NCBI GenBank assembly: GCA_021234155.1
Contig: JAJEKV010000130.1
Location: 1,441,455 to 1,505,454, forward strand
Length of the DNA: 64,000 nucleotides
Origin: Isoetes taiwanensis
Taxonomy: Eukaryota; Streptophyta; Lycopodiopsida; Isoetales; Isoetaceae
Reading direction: 5' to 3'
Shown here: piece after piece, positions 51,421 to 62,510 of the stretch
How positions within the stretch are numbered: the stretch's first letter is position 1
How the letters are laid out: every line of letters begins with the position of its first letter
Position numbers and translations under genes: made by a program
Notes under the pieces: model-generated
What the model saw: only the letters and a program-made list of their open reading frames with translations
Database searches by the model: none
Told to the model about the DNA's origin: nothing

Positions 51421-52668
51421 ATGAAACAGATTTAAATATTATAGTGGCTGAAAGTACTTGGATGACACCGTTGCAAAATTCTTTGCAACATCAAATACTA
51501 TTAGAGGGCTTGACCAAGAGCACAGTTAAGAGATTCAAGGAAAAATGTATAGGATTTGCCATGTTGGGCGATGTCTTATGCAAGAAAGATAGAAATGGGA
51601 TTTACTTTAGATGCCTAGATGAAGTAGAACAGAAGCTGGTGATGCGGGATTGTTACGAAGGAATCTACGGAGGGCACTTCTCATATTATTGGCCTACCAT
51701 GTTTAGAGACTGCCATGAGCATACTAAGCGATGTCAAAAATGCCAATTGCATGGGAGAAGGATCTTACAGCCAGAGTCACTGACGGGGATCATTTCACCT
51801 GGACCGTTTGAATGTTGGGGATTGGATTTTATAGGAAAGATAGAGCCGCCTTCATCTGGGCAGCATGCTTACATCCTTGCTGCAACAGATCTCTTCACCA
51901 AATGGGTGGAAGCTGTACCATTGAGAGAAGCGATTGCTGTAAGTACCGCTTTCTTCATATTTACTCACATTTGTTGCAGGTTTGGAGTGCCTCAAAAGCT
52001 TCTATCTGATAGGGGTAGCCAGTTTATGAATGATACTATGCAAGTGTTGACCAGACAACTCAAAATCAGGCATACCAAGAGTTCATCTTATTACCCCCAG
52101 GGTGGGCAGGCAGAGTCATCCAACAAGATTTTGAAAGGCATCCTCAAAAAAATAGTCAACGCATCCCAACGTGATTGGCATCTGCAACTACCCAATGCTC
52201 TTTGGGCATTTAGAACTACACAAAAAATTGCTACAGGGCATACTCTGTTTGAATTGGTTTATGGGCTCGAAGCCACTCTTCTAGTTCATATTGAAATTCC
52301 AGCTCTCAAGCTAATATGTCAGCAGCCTTTACCAGCAACAAAAGCAGTGGAGGATAGATTGATGATGTTGGAGGCATTAGACGAAGGCAGGGCTCAAGCA
52401 CTTGAGCAAATCACAGTACCAAAAAAGAAAGAAGCGGCCACATTCTCGAGAAACAATAGGATACATAATCAGTTTCAGTAAGGGGAACTTGTGCTTAAGT
52501 GGAATCAAGCTCAAGAAAAAATACCCCCCAAATTCGCACACTTGTGGGAAGGACCCTTTTTTGTTCAAGGCCATGCTGGTGCTAATTCTTATTTTCTTAC
52601 AGATATGCAGCTGCACCAACTTTCTTATCCTGTCAATGCTTATCTCTTGAAGAAATACTGGATTTAAA
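51421..52668 (+). pseudogene. Gypsy integrase
   Basis: Zinc-binding N-terminus: HEHTKRCQKCQLHG. Catalytic core: ECWGLDFIGKI (Asp), LLSDRGSQFMND (Asp), YYPQGGQAESSNK (Glu), the DDE triad. An in-frame TAA at 52479-52481 is followed by GELVLKWNQAQEK and FAHLWEGPFFVQG, the GPF/Y C-terminal module, ending NAYLLKKYW at 52668. Apart from that stop the integrase is close to full length. Confidence 0.88.
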
Positions 52669-52679
52669 ACAATTCAGGG

Positions 52680-52692
52680 CTAAGGGGACCAG
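52680..52692 (+). promoter_or_regulatory. Possible polypurine tract
   Basis: TAAGGGGACCAG is the only purine-rich run near the 3' LTR, but it lies about 26 bases away, with a T run between. Weak. Confidence 0.25.
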
Positions 52693-52717
52693 CCCAATGT
52701 TTTTTTTTGGGCATCAT

Positions 52718-53996
52718 GTTGCCTGGATTTAGGCAACAAAGTCCACCGTACTCACATTTTTTGGGCATGTAGGTTTTTTCTAGGTTATTTAGAGCTAAAG
52801 ATGTTGGTGATATTTGGAGTACTCCTTCGGATATTTGAAGGCCTGGTGAGTTGGATGACCTCATGAGTTGCCCGGGGCATCTTCATGGCTGTGGGGGAGC
52901 TACTACAGCATAGTATAAATGCAGGATATCAGAAGGAAAATGAAAAATTATATATTAACCTGGTCTCCTAGTTGCTGGCCATTTTTTCTATAATTCAAGT
53001 TGTTAAGATGTTATAGATTATTGAACAAAAAAGGGAAGGGAAAATGGATGAAAATGCAAAAAAAATAGAGTTAGGTTTAATCAGATTGCGAACCGGCGGT
53101 TGGAGCTCCGAATTTATTCGCTGCCAAATTCGTGAAGGGAAGTTGCACCTGTAATTATGAGATGCCAGGTATGGTTTTGTTTGCAAGCATTTTTCAAGAG
53201 GGATAAAAGACAAGAAGCACTCAGCTCCAGGGGGACGGATTGCACAGCCAAGCTTCGTTTCCATCAGAAATTGTTTCAGAACTTGTTATCAAGCAATTAT
53301 TTTTCTCTATTCTATTCAAGCAGTGTTCATTCATATGCATTTGGTCTGTTACTTGCTAGTCTACTGCCATTTTCAATTTCATTCAAGTGGAACATTGCGA
53401 TTTCTTTGCCTCCTTCAGGAACACAAGAATCGTGATTCCTTCCCAATTGCTTTTCAATTTCTTTATTTTCATATACCATTACATCTTATCTCCATATACG
53501 TTGCAAAGGAATTCTTCCTAGAATTTAAACATTGTTCTTTCTATCCATTTCTCTTCCTTGAAAAAGAGGGAGAGAACTTGGACCTTTTGTGCACTCAATA
53601 AAATATTTTCCATATTAGAATACAAAGACATTCTTCTTAGACCATCCTCTTTTGATCCGGAAATATAAGGTTGAGAACATTGTTCTGCCAGATCCATTTC
53701 TCTCCTTTGAAAAAGAGGGAGAGAACTTGGGTCTTTTGTGTGCCCTACAAAAATCTTCGTCATCTGAAGGCAAAAACTATCTTTCCCTAGATCATTTCTT
53801 ACCTTGAGGTAGAAGGTAAAGAGTTGGGAAAAATACATCACGCCTGCAATTCTTCCTCTTGAAATAGAGAGGAAGAAGTTTGCCCTTGTTCCGAATCTTT
53901 GTTTGGAGGGTGGAACTAGGCCCTAAATTCTTAGTTTTGGAGGTTCTATACCAAAGCAGAATAGTTGCCGCAAAAGAGCCAGAAATTGTGGCAACA
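52718..53996 (+). repeat. Gypsy 3' LTR (1279 bp)
   Basis: Partner of 44360-45355. It includes a segment at about 53167-53450 missing from the 5' LTR. Many substitutions separate the pair, so the insertion is not recent. Confidence 0.92.
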
Positions 53997-54115
53997 ACAT
54001 GGTTTGATGCATTATATCTTCTTCTTGGCTTCTGCACCAAGAACAAAACTTGAAGAGTTGAACCATGGGATGCATTGGCCGAGAATCAAACTCGAGTTTG
54101 TACCATGGTAGGGAT
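53997..54115 (+). repeat. Right half of the Gypsy target repeat
   Basis: ACATGGTTTGATGCATTATA onward matches 43460-43580, including the tRNA-Gly-derived segment to about 54110. It continues the copy at 44233-44359 that the Gypsy element split. Confidence 0.8.
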
Positions 54116-54640
54116 TGAAGATGAACCTCAGTGTTCTACCACGTTGTGAGAGGGCCTGATGTGCTGCCCGATGAAGCTGCTCCAGCCTGCTTTTGCATTT
54201 TGAAGCAGTGGTCGAAACAATGGAATGCAGCCCTTAATTAGCCATCAGGCTTTATTTCGAGCTCTTTTCGTACGCCATAGCCAGATCTTGCCGGAATAGA
54301 ACCAGAAATCCCAAACAATCTCTACTGTCTAATAAATCCCAAGCAATCTCTGCCATTTAAGTATCACAAAAACCCTAACTAATCCCAGACAATCGTAACC
54401 TCATATTTAGAATATTTTATGGGATATTACATTCAAATCAAATCAAGGCCTTTTATATGTCACTCCACCCTCCAACAAGAGGGTTGCCCCCTACGGGCAA
54501 CCCAAAAAACCTTCTGGAGGTTTCTTGGCAGATCAGTGGTGGCGTCGCCTGAGCTCTGAGTGGACTGGTTTCTTATTTTGAACAAAAGGCTAAAAAAAAC
54601 AAAAAATTTCCACGCTGTGGACGTTTTACGTATTTCGAAG
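54116..54640. other. No gene recognised
   Basis: Short frames only. A hairpin-like phrase, GGGTTGCCCCCTACGGGCAACCC (arms GGGTTGCCC/GGGCAACCC), lies at 54481-54503. Confidence 0.35.
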
Positions 54641-54787
54641 TTGCCACGTATATTATAAAACGCCATGTGGGAGGGATGTTCTAGAAAGGATTAATTTAGG
54701 GTTAGAGTAGGGTAGTTTACTCGGGGCGAGAGAAGCGGATGAGACAGCAGAGCAATGGTGATTGACTACAGCAAATGGGATCACATC
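54641..54787 (+). pseudogene. Duplicated promoter and first 11 codons of the 248-residue gene
   Basis: From GTTGCCACGT to ATGGTGATTGACTACAGC and on to GATCACATC, this matches the minus-strand region 14405-14262. It keeps the telo-box and the first 11 codons (MVIDYSKWDHI), then diverges abruptly at 54788. TATTATAAAAC is a good TATA element. The following frame shows no relation to the paralogue, so the copy is truncated. Confidence 0.8.
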
Positions 54788-55384
54788 CTGCGTTGTCGTT
54801 GGGGGAATTCCCCGGAACCCTATATTGCTACCGTCCACGTTGGCCAAAAATCCGTCCTATCACCCAACACATCGGATTCTTGCCGCCCAATTATTTTGCT
54901 TTGCGGCATTTGTATCCCTGTTTCTCTAGCCCGTTTCTGTTGACAGAGAGCAAGAACAGGAACCGCCCATTCTTCCCTCTTCTTTTTCTTTCTTAAACTC
55001 TCCCAGTGAACTCAAAGGAACTAATCTTCTTGATTCTTGGATCCTTGAGGTGGAGCCCTAATATTCTCAGAAACTTGAAGCCGATTTCAAGTTCAAATGG
55101 AGCCATCATAGTTTCTTCCTTCATGCCCCTGATCTGGCATTGCCCTTGTGCGGTTTTATCCAGTTTTGCTATAAAAGGAGCCGCATATATCACAGGTTAT
55201 CTTGCTTCAGATTGGCATCAGATACTTCTTTTTGGCAATAAAGAGATGCATAATTTCTATGACCTGTAATGCAACGTTCATTCTGTTTTACTTATTTCAG
55301 ATATGTTGTAAAATTAGGCCCTATTTTAACAAATAAGATGTGTGGTTCCAGTTCTGTCTTCTCTCAGTAATTTTAACCTTCAAT
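54788..55384. other. No gene recognised
   Basis: Sequence after the truncated paralogue. Frames of up to 87 codons show no domain. The right edge is the Copia target TCAAT. Confidence 0.35.
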
Positions 55385-55565
55385 TGTTAAGATAATGATC
55401 GAGATTCCGCTTTAATGATCTGCATGCTGTTAAAAACAGAAAAAGATCAGTTGAGCCATAAATGGTTCTTGTTGTAAATATCCGAATACTATTAATAGAC
55501 ACGAGGGCCCAATAACGGGTATCTCAGAATTTTCGTTGATTGGCGCCTGTGTTCTAATTGTTTCA
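55385..55565 (+). repeat. Copia 5' LTR (181 bp)
   Basis: Shares CGCTTTAATGATCT, GAGCCATAAATG, CGAATACTATTAATAG and TGTTCTAATTGTTTCA with 59963-60145. The two differ by many indels despite a perfect target duplication. Confidence 0.9.
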
Positions 55566-55577
55566 TGGTATCAGAGC
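55566..55577 (+). promoter_or_regulatory. Primer binding site, tRNA-iMet
   Basis: TGGTATCAGAGC directly abuts the LTR end and is complementary to plant initiator tRNA-Met. Confidence 0.95.
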
Positions 55578-55620
55578 TCTGAAACAAGAATCAGAGAAGC
55601 GTTTGTGTGAGCAAGGCAAG

Positions 55621-56590
55621 ATGGCCAAGTTACAAATGGATCTGAAGAACCTGGAGAAGCTTGATCGAACCAATGCCACGGTATGGTTCTGGAAAATGCA
55701 GGCTATTCTGGAAGAACGTGATGTCTGGGATGTTGTGAGTGGAGCTGAACAAGACCGGAGATTGGGGAGGCAGGAAACGATAGTGATGGAGAAGTTGCAG
55801 AGGAAATGGCATCTCTGGCTGCATGGAAGAAGAAAGATAATCGAGCAAAAATGTCAATGATGTTTGGGCTCAAGGATGGGCAGATCCCATTAGTGAGATT
55901 GAAGAACACTGCAAAGGAAGGATGGGAGTGCTTGAAGAAAACATTCAAGGCTCATAACACGTCACAGAAATTGTTTCTGTGGCAAAAAATTTTTAGTGCT
56001 AAAATGAAGGAAGAAGATGATCCCACTGATCATATTAGCACTATGGAAAGCCTAGCAGATCAGCTTGCAGCACTGAATCACTCTATTAGTGATGAGGACT
56101 TAGCTATGGCAATATTGGCAAGCCTTCCGGATCCTATGACTCGATCAAACAGGCCATGGGATGTAAAGATGGAAAAATGAAGAATGAGGCAGTGATTGGT
56201 GCTGTGCTTCAAGCATCTCATCTCCTAAAGAAAGAGGAAGACGAATCAGCCTATGTGGCCAAAGTCAAGGCTTCAAGAAACGATTTTGAATGCTGGTCTT
56301 GCGGCAAGAAAGGCCATATTGCAAGGAATTGCAGACACTCCAAGAAAGATGGGGACAAAAAGGCTGACAAAGAGAGAGTTGATAGCAAAAAATATAGGAA
56401 GGCCAAGTCCAGTGAAAGAAGATGGCATAATGCACGCTCTGGTGGCTCGGGGGCAAGCATGGCAGAAGACAACTCTGCGAAATCTTCAGAAGAAGAAGAA
56501 GATAGTGAAATTGAAGGGAATGTTGCTGTTCTAGTTGACCAAGAATCGACAGCTGGATCGGGAGAACAATGCATCCTTGAACCAGCATAA
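55621..56590 (+). pseudogene. Copia gag
   Basis: Starts MAKLQMDLKNLEKLDRTNAT, runs through NTAKEGWECLKKTFKAHNTS and LADQLAALNHSISDEDLA, and has one CCHC knuckle, CWSCGKKGHIARNC, near 56290-56330. Two frame changes (about 55800-55860 and 56150) and a stop after the knuckle region break it. Acts as capsid and nucleic-acid chaperone. Confidence 0.85.
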
Positions 56591-56620
56591 GAGCTTTCTC
56601 AATTCTATGGAACTCCAAAG

Positions 56621-58426
56621 ATGTTTGCTAATGAAGAGGAACAAAGAGAGCACATTGGATTTGCTAGTGAAGTTGAAAGCACGGAAGCAATGGCATTAGC
56701 AGCAAGTGCAATTCAAGAAGATGCTTGGATTCTTGATTCGGCTGCTACCCATATTATGACTCATAACAGGGAATGGTTAAAAGATTACAAAGCTGATGAC
56801 AGTCACAGAAGGGTAAGCGGAATTGCATCTGGGCTTCAGGTTATGGGGACTGGAACCATGACCTTTAGATTCTCTGATTATTCCAGAGATCTTAAGAATG
56901 TACTCTATATGCCCAAGCTGCCACGTAATTTGGTGTCATTGTCAAGATTGGCTGATGCTGGAGTGCTGGCATGGGTAGAAAGACATGAGATTTTGCTCAT
57001 GAATACAAGAAAGGAAGTTATTGGAAAAGGTAGTCGCGTGGGCTACCTGTACAAATTATTGGCACAAGATCAAGAGCTGCAACCAAGTGCACTAGTGGCT
57101 GCTACACCGAATCAGGACCTGCAATTGTGGCACAGGAGGATGGGGCATATAAATCAAGATAGGCTCCAGCAATTGGTACAGCAAGATATGGTGTCTGGAA
57201 TCCATGTCATACCCAAAGGAAACTTGGGTTTATGTGAAGCGTGTGTCCTAAGCAAACATCATCAGAGGAAAATCAAGAGACAAGGTACTAGGGCCACAAG
57301 AATTCTTCAGTTAGTCCATACCGATCTGAGTGGACGGATGCCAGTCATGTCATTGGGTAAAGCACAATATTTTTTAGTTATTGTGGATGATTTTTCCAGA
57401 AAATCCTTTGTGTTTCTGCTCCATAAGAAAAATGAAGTGTTGGATGTCTTCAAAACATGGATGAAACAAGTGGAGAAGGAAACCGGCCAGGTTGTGACAG
57501 CAATTAGAAGTGATAATGGGACCGAGTTTGTGTCCAAAGAGTTTAACAAATGTTTAGAACAGGCTGGTGTGAACAGACAGTTATCAAATCCATATGAGAA
57601 ATGGCAGAATGGAGTAGCAGAGAGAAAGATGCGCACTTTGAAAGAATGTGCATTCAGTATGTTGAGATGGGCCAAATTGGCAGATGTTTTTTGGGGGGAG
57701 GCTATTTGTACAGCGTGTTTTCTTCAAAATCGAGCTCCTACTGTAGCTGTCAAAGCAAAAACACCAGAGGAAGTCTGGAGTGGTCTAAAACCTAGTGTTG
57801 AGAATCTGAAAGTGTTTGGATATATGGCGTATGCCTTTGTTCCAAAGGAGCTTAGGGAATCCAAATGTGGAGTCAAGTCAAGAAGGTGCATCTTTGTGGG
57901 ATATTGTCAGGAAGGAAAGGGGTATAGACTGTTTGATGTACAGACCAGAAAGATTGTTAAAAGTAGCAATGTTCACTTTGACGAGTTCGGAGTAGCAGCC
58001 CGAGCAATCACTGAAGATGATGATGAACAGAATTTGTTTCAAGAGCACACAGTGTTGTGGTTAGACATGCAAGAAGAGTTCTGCCCCGACGTCATTCCTG
58101 CCCAAGCACAGGTCCCGGAATCACCAGCAGAGTTGCATTCTCCACCAGCAGTTTCACACAGGAACAACAGTCCACCGAGGGAGATCACTGCTCCTGTGAG
58201 GAGGAGTCTACGTGGGCATCATCCCACTCAAAAATGGTTGGAGTGGAAGAAAGGGCATCAATCTGTAGCATTGGCAGAGGCTATGCATGTTGAGATTATG
58301 ATCGAGAGACAACTAGGCTACTGGTGGCAAGATGATTTTGAAGAAAAATGTGTTGCAGAATGTTTCCAATCAGAGTTTTTAGAGCAACTAACAGTTCAAG
58401 AAGCACTTCCATGGACCGGATTCTGA
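56621..58426 (+). CDS. Copia protease-integrase polyprotein segment
   Basis: A clean 601-codon frame. Protease: AWILDSAATHIMTHNREWL. GAG-pre-integrase zinc site: LQLWHRRMGHINQDRLQQL and LCEACVLSKHH. Integrase core: LVHTDLSGRM (Asp), IRSDNGTEFVSKEF (Asp), NGVAERKMRTL (Glu), then VFGYMAYAFVPKELRESK and FVGYCQEGKGYRLFD. It ends at a stop just before RT, where the polyprotein should continue, so it is part of a broken gene. It would cleave the polyprotein and insert element DNA. Confidence 0.9.
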   Translation: MFANEEEQREHIGFASEVESTEAMALAASAIQEDAWILDSAATHIMTHNREWLKDYKADDSHRRVSGIASGLQVMGTGTMTFRFSDYSRDLKNVLYMPKLPRNLVSLSRLADAGVLAWVERHEILLMNTRKEVIGKGSRVGYLYKLLAQDQELQPSALVAATPNQDLQLWHRRMGHINQDRLQQLVQQDMVSGIHVIPKGNLGLCEACVLSKHHQRKIKRQGTRATRILQLVHTDLSGRMPVMSLGKAQYFLVIVDDFSRKSFVFLLHKKNEVLDVFKTWMKQVEKETGQVVTAIRSDNGTEFVSKEFNKCLEQAGVNRQLSNPYEKWQNGVAERKMRTLKECAFSMLRWAKLADVFWGEAICTACFLQNRAPTVAVKAKTPEEVWSGLKPSVENLKVFGYMAYAFVPKELRESKCGVKSRRCIFVGYCQEGKGYRLFDVQTRKIVKSSNVHFDEFGVAARAITEDDDEQNLFQEHTVLWLDMQEEFCPDVIPAQAQVPESPAELHSPPAVSHRNNSPPREITAPVRRSLRGHHPTQKWLEWKKGHQSVALAEAMHVEIMIERQLGYWWQDDFEEKCVAECFQSEFLEQLTVQEALPWTGF

Positions 58427-58429
58427 GCA

Positions 58430-59027
58430 TTGGAAACAAGCTATGCAGGAAGAGATTGGAGCCATGCAGATGACAGAAGCTTGGGAACTTGTAGATCTTC
58501 CACAGGGCAGAAAGGCAATTGGATGTCGCTGGGTGTTCAGGATTAAACAAGCTCAAGATGGATCAGTGGCTAGGTATCGAGCTCGGCTTGTGGCACAAGG
58601 TTTTTCTCAGCAGCAAGGGATAGATTTTGAAGAGACCTTCTCACCGGTTGTTAAGATGACATCCATTCGAACAGTGTTGGCACTCGCAGCTCAAGAAAGT
58701 ATGGAAATCCATCAGATGGACGTCAAGACCGCTTTTTTAAATGGACATTTGACTGAAGAAATTTTCATGAGACAACCTGAAGGTTTTGATCAAGAACCAG
58801 GGAAAGTATGTAAGCTCAAGAAGGCTCTGTATGGATTAAAGCAAAGTCCGCGCACATGGTATCTAAGACTGGATACTTTTCTGAAGCAGCTCGGTTTTCA
58901 GAGATGCACCACTGAATGGAATGTGTATTACATCTGGGTACACAACAAAATTACAATGGTAATAGTGTACGTGGATGATCTTATCATTGTTAGTAAAGGT
59001 ATGGAAGCGTGGGATCTCAAGACATAA
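58430..59027 (+). pseudogene. Copia reverse transcriptase
   Basis: EEIGAMQMTEAWELVDLP, GCRWVFRIKQAQDGSVARY, QMDVKTAFLNGHLTEEIF (catalytic Asp), KALYGLKQSPRTWYLRL and VYVDDLIIVSKG (YVDD) are intact in a 194-codon frame. The frame ends at a stop soon after YVDD because of a frameshift near 59005, so the thumb is missing. Confidence 0.9.
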
Positions 59028-59951
59028 AACGTGACCCTCATAATCGAAGTCTGCATGACGATTTGGCGGAGATACGACTGTTTGGGCTTCCGGGATCACC
59101 TCGAGATAGAGCTAAAACTAATCCTCGCCAATCCACCAAGAACATGCTATTCTTAAGTTGTGTAAAAGGTTTGGTATGGGAATTGTGGAGATCAAGGAGA
59201 CACCTGCAGCCTTGCATTGTAGATTGAGAGCTTTGAGAAATGGTCTAAAACCAATGAAGAGCACCGCTATGGCAATAAATACTCACAGAATAAAATACCC
59301 TTGATGCATGTGGGATGGTCGGCATTAGACTCGAGCATTGCTCCAAGCAAAGAGGTATGGTTAGCGAGGTTCATGCATAATCCAGGGCATAGAACATTGG
59401 AAGGCATTAAGAAGGATTGTGAGATATCTTCATGGTACAACAAATATGGGTTTGAGATATGGTCGGTCAAATCATCCTTTAGTTCGCCTTGTATCTTTGT
59501 AGATCTGCAGTTAGGTGACGATCGGGATAATAGAAGATCAACAAGGGTTTTAAGTAATGTTGCATGGGGGCGGCGGAGACACTGGACTATTTGTAAACAA
59601 ACATCGATTAGCTCTTTCATCATGTAGAAGGCCGGAGTACATAGCGGCGTGAGAGAAACAACATCGTTAAAGGCGAATTTTTGGCGGAGATTGGATATGG
59701 TCAACTGAGCCTTGTTGTCTACAGCGATAACAAAAGTAGCGTACCTTGGCCCGAAAATCAGTCCATCATAGAAGATGCATATCTCAATCCATCACTACTA
59801 CACTAGAGAGAAGTTGTGGATCGAACTATTCCGGATAGAGATATATGTCAGCCGGATGAAATGCCCGGTGAGATATCTTGGCCGAAGCCTATGACAAAAG
59901 AAAAGTTCTGCTGACCCGGGAACACTTTCACGGGTATGGATTCTTCATTAT
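59028..59951 (+). pseudogene. Copia RT thumb and RNase H, heavily corrupted
   Basis: Recognisable fragments in changing frames: RFMHNPGHRTLEGIK (59370-59415), LGDDRDNRRSTR (59513-59548, catalytic Asp region), ETLDY/CKQTSI near 59580, a GEFLAEIGYGQLS-like stretch near 59680, then YSDNKS. Indels occur every few dozen bases, in sharp contrast to the preceding 2.4 kb. Confidence 0.7.
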
Positions 59952-59962
59952 AAAGAGGGAGG
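59952..59962 (+). promoter_or_regulatory. Copia polypurine tract
   Basis: AAAGAGGGAGG directly precedes the 3' LTR, as expected for the plus-strand primer. Confidence 0.85.
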
Positions 59963-60145
59963 TGTTGAATAAATTGATTACGCTTTAATGATCTACATCT
60001 TGTTAAAAGCGAAAAAGATCAGGTTGAGCCATAAATGAAGTTTCTTGTTGTAAAATATCGAATACTATTAATAGGCGTGAGGGCCCAAAATGGGTATCTC
60101 AGGGGTACACTAGGATTGATTAGGCACAATGTTCTAATTGTTTCA
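59963..60145 (+). repeat. Copia 3' LTR (183 bp)
   Basis: TGTTGAATAAATTGATTACG to TTTCA. Contains a stretch near 60095-60115 absent from the 5' LTR. Confidence 0.88.
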
Positions 60146-60150
60146 TCAAT

Positions 60151-61842
60151 AAACTTGAGATAATGAATTTAAAATTACTATATACCGAGAGGCTGTTGCA
60201 TTAAGCGGATGTTTGGAGGCCCTAAGTTGCTTTAGAGGATTCGCGGTAGTGATGCTAGACTTGGATCACGTGAGGGGAAGACCACTATATAAGCGCATAT
60301 TAGAATATATTTTATCAAGCGTATTGCCAACAATAGGTAGAAGTAGGTGTTGAATATATATGTTAGTATTTGCCCGCGGTTGTGGCATATCTTCAAAACT
60401 AAGAGTTCTATAGATATTTGTTAACAAAATTGCTTGAAGCTTGATCTAGTATATCTTATTTATTGAGTGGTTAAACAGGAGAGTTGCCTCAATGCATAAG
60501 TAATGGGTTGGACTTTCCTTGCTTCCTTTCTCGAGATGAAATGGCGGAAATCTCTAAATGTAAGCGCAGTTGATGCCATTGGCATGGAGTATCTTAAATT
60601 CCTTGATTCATTAAACCTTTGGTAGGGAGTTCATAAGCATCGGCATTACATAGCTGGAAAGTTCAAGAAATTGGACATCAGTCGGTGGTGTATATCTTGA
60701 ACATCTTGGAGCGTGCCCTCCTTCGCGGATGCAGAGCGCTGTTATAAGGTATTTCGCGGTGAAAATACCTAGACAAAACAAACCCGGACATAATGTTGCG
60801 GTTTATCTTGTTTTCTGGCCGGATTATAAGATGCGATGTCGCGGTCTTATTTAAAGCGAAGAACTTAGAAGATCGGATGTGCAACACTTGATAAAGCTTG
60901 AAGAAATTTAAATTAGAAGATGGATCTAGAACTTTTCGAATGAAAATCTCATCATGAGATTCATTATTTGATTCTCAAACTTTGAATGCATTTAAGCCTT
61001 ATATACGCAAAGATGGATTAATGGTTTGTAATTTCTTCTGATAATCATACAAGTGTAGAGTAAAATTATTTGTTTCGGTATGAATAATAATTGAAGAGAT
61101 AAACATACCTTATCTCTAACCCGTACCTTATTTTTTTGCTAAACCATTGTATTACAAACCATTGGATTTTATTAAATCACGAGAATAAACCGCATTAAAA
61201 TGCGTGCAAATAGAACATCTGAGATGGTCCGGAGCTTCAACGAAAAGCTCACGGTGGAAACAACATAAAGATATGGAGGAAAGAATGAACAGCGGAATGG
61301 CATCTACACAAATTCCAGACGAAGGAGGTCGAAAATAAGCTACCCGGCCGGGCCATAAAATCCGGTGGAGCTTCTGCCTCGCCGAGCTCACACTTTCTTG
61401 CTCGAATCATGAGGCCAAAGCAGGCCGAGAATGCCACACGAGCCCAAAGCGAGCGAGCGAGTCGCATCCGGAATTGACTTGAAGCTGATTCGATGGTGCA
61501 AAAAAACCTCAAAAACCACGGTAAAAGAAAGCACCTTCAAAGAAATACGATTTCAAAAAAATCCTGTTCAAAGAAAGCCATCGTTGTCGCGAAGAAATCC
61601 ATCGTTTGTTCATGCTTGTACGAGATCCATGTCCAGAGTGGTTATAGGCGGTCACATGAATCATGAGGCCCTAAAATTGGCGACCAAAAAAAACAATCCC
61701 ACTTTCTAAATTGATAGTAACAAAAGAAAAGAATTAAACCAAATCCAAACCACAAAAAAGGCTTTACACCTTTAAAAGATCCCCGCGGGATCTTTTTGGC
61801 AGACTTTATAGGAAGCTTCAAGTGAAAGTTGTTTGAAGAAGT
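60151..61842. other. No gene recognised
   Basis: Frames of up to 92 codons with no domain. Interrupted texture similar to 59.0-60.1 kb. Confidence 0.35.
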
Positions 61843-62510
61843 GGAACTAGGCCCTAAATTCTAGTTAAGGAGGGTTTCTATGCCAAAGCGGGAATAGTTG
61901 CGCAATAGAGCCAAAATTGTGGCAACATTCTTTGGAGATTCTATCGAGAGGCGAGCTTGGATCTAAGCGTTATGCGGCACAAGGACACAAACATCGCGTA
62001 AAGGGAAACATAGAGATATGAAGGCGATGCACGAAAATAGATCTGAGGGAGAGGTGGCAATGCGTTAGCGGCACCTCATCTCTGCCTCTTCCTTATCAAA
62101 TCGAGGTGAATCGCTACTCCGGTACCTACATTCGATGGATCCTAAAAGAAATCCCAGCGATTTTTGAGTGACTTTGAGGAATATTCTGATTTGGCAAGAA
62201 GAAAAGCTGACAAGATTTCGGTTTTTGGCCTTGCAATGAAATGAGATGCCATACCAAAAGGATTGGTTTCTTTATCAGCGAGTTGCCAAAATAACCACAT
62301 GGGAGGTATTGGTGCATAATTTCTTGGAAAGATTTAGGCAAATTGTGAGCACTAAATTAAGTTGCACCATGACCATTACAGGAGGCGAGGCATACACCTT
62401 TTGTGGAGACATTTAATTCTTATCTCATGAGATGTCGGGGAGTAGAAATTAAAACACCTATAGATCATATGGTGTGTTTTGTGGTACAGTTTCAGAATAA
62501 CAAAGTTATG
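61843..62510 (+). mobile_element. Gypsy fragment: LTR end, primer site and gag start
   Basis: Matches 45285-45900: ACTAGGCCCTAAATTCTAGT, the LTR end GTGGCAACA, TTCTTTGGAGATTCTATCGA, and gag text from CTCTTCCTTATCAAATCGAG through ATCATATGGTGTGTTTTGTG. It keeps bases near 62265-62285 that the larger copy lost in gag. Frameshifts are frequent. It stops abruptly after 62510. Confidence 0.85.

Larger units (their letters stand above)
44355..54001 (+). mobile_element. Ty3/Gypsy retrotransposon with an extra RNase H
   Basis: LTRs begin TGTTGCC and end GGCAACA. Internal order is gag (three zinc knuckles), protease, archaeal-type RNase H, reverse transcriptase, RNase H, integrase. The flanking pentamers AGATA and ACATG differ at two positions, but the empty-site paralogue at 43450-43470 shows where it inserted. 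A LINE (47498-49184) and a 372 bp element (50157-50528) are nested inside, and multiple stops and frameshifts make it inactive. The second RNase H suggests a Tat-related element. Confidence 0.88.
55380..60150 (+). mobile_element. Complete Ty1/Copia retrotransposon with very short LTRs
   Basis: LTRs of 181 and 183 bases (TGTT...TTTCA), a tRNA-iMet primer site immediately after the 5' LTR, a polypurine tract immediately before the 3' LTR, and the perfect target duplication TCAAT (55380-55384, 60146-60150). Order is gag, protease, integrase, RT, RNase H. Coding quality is good from 56621 to 59000 and then collapses. Confidence 0.93.
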
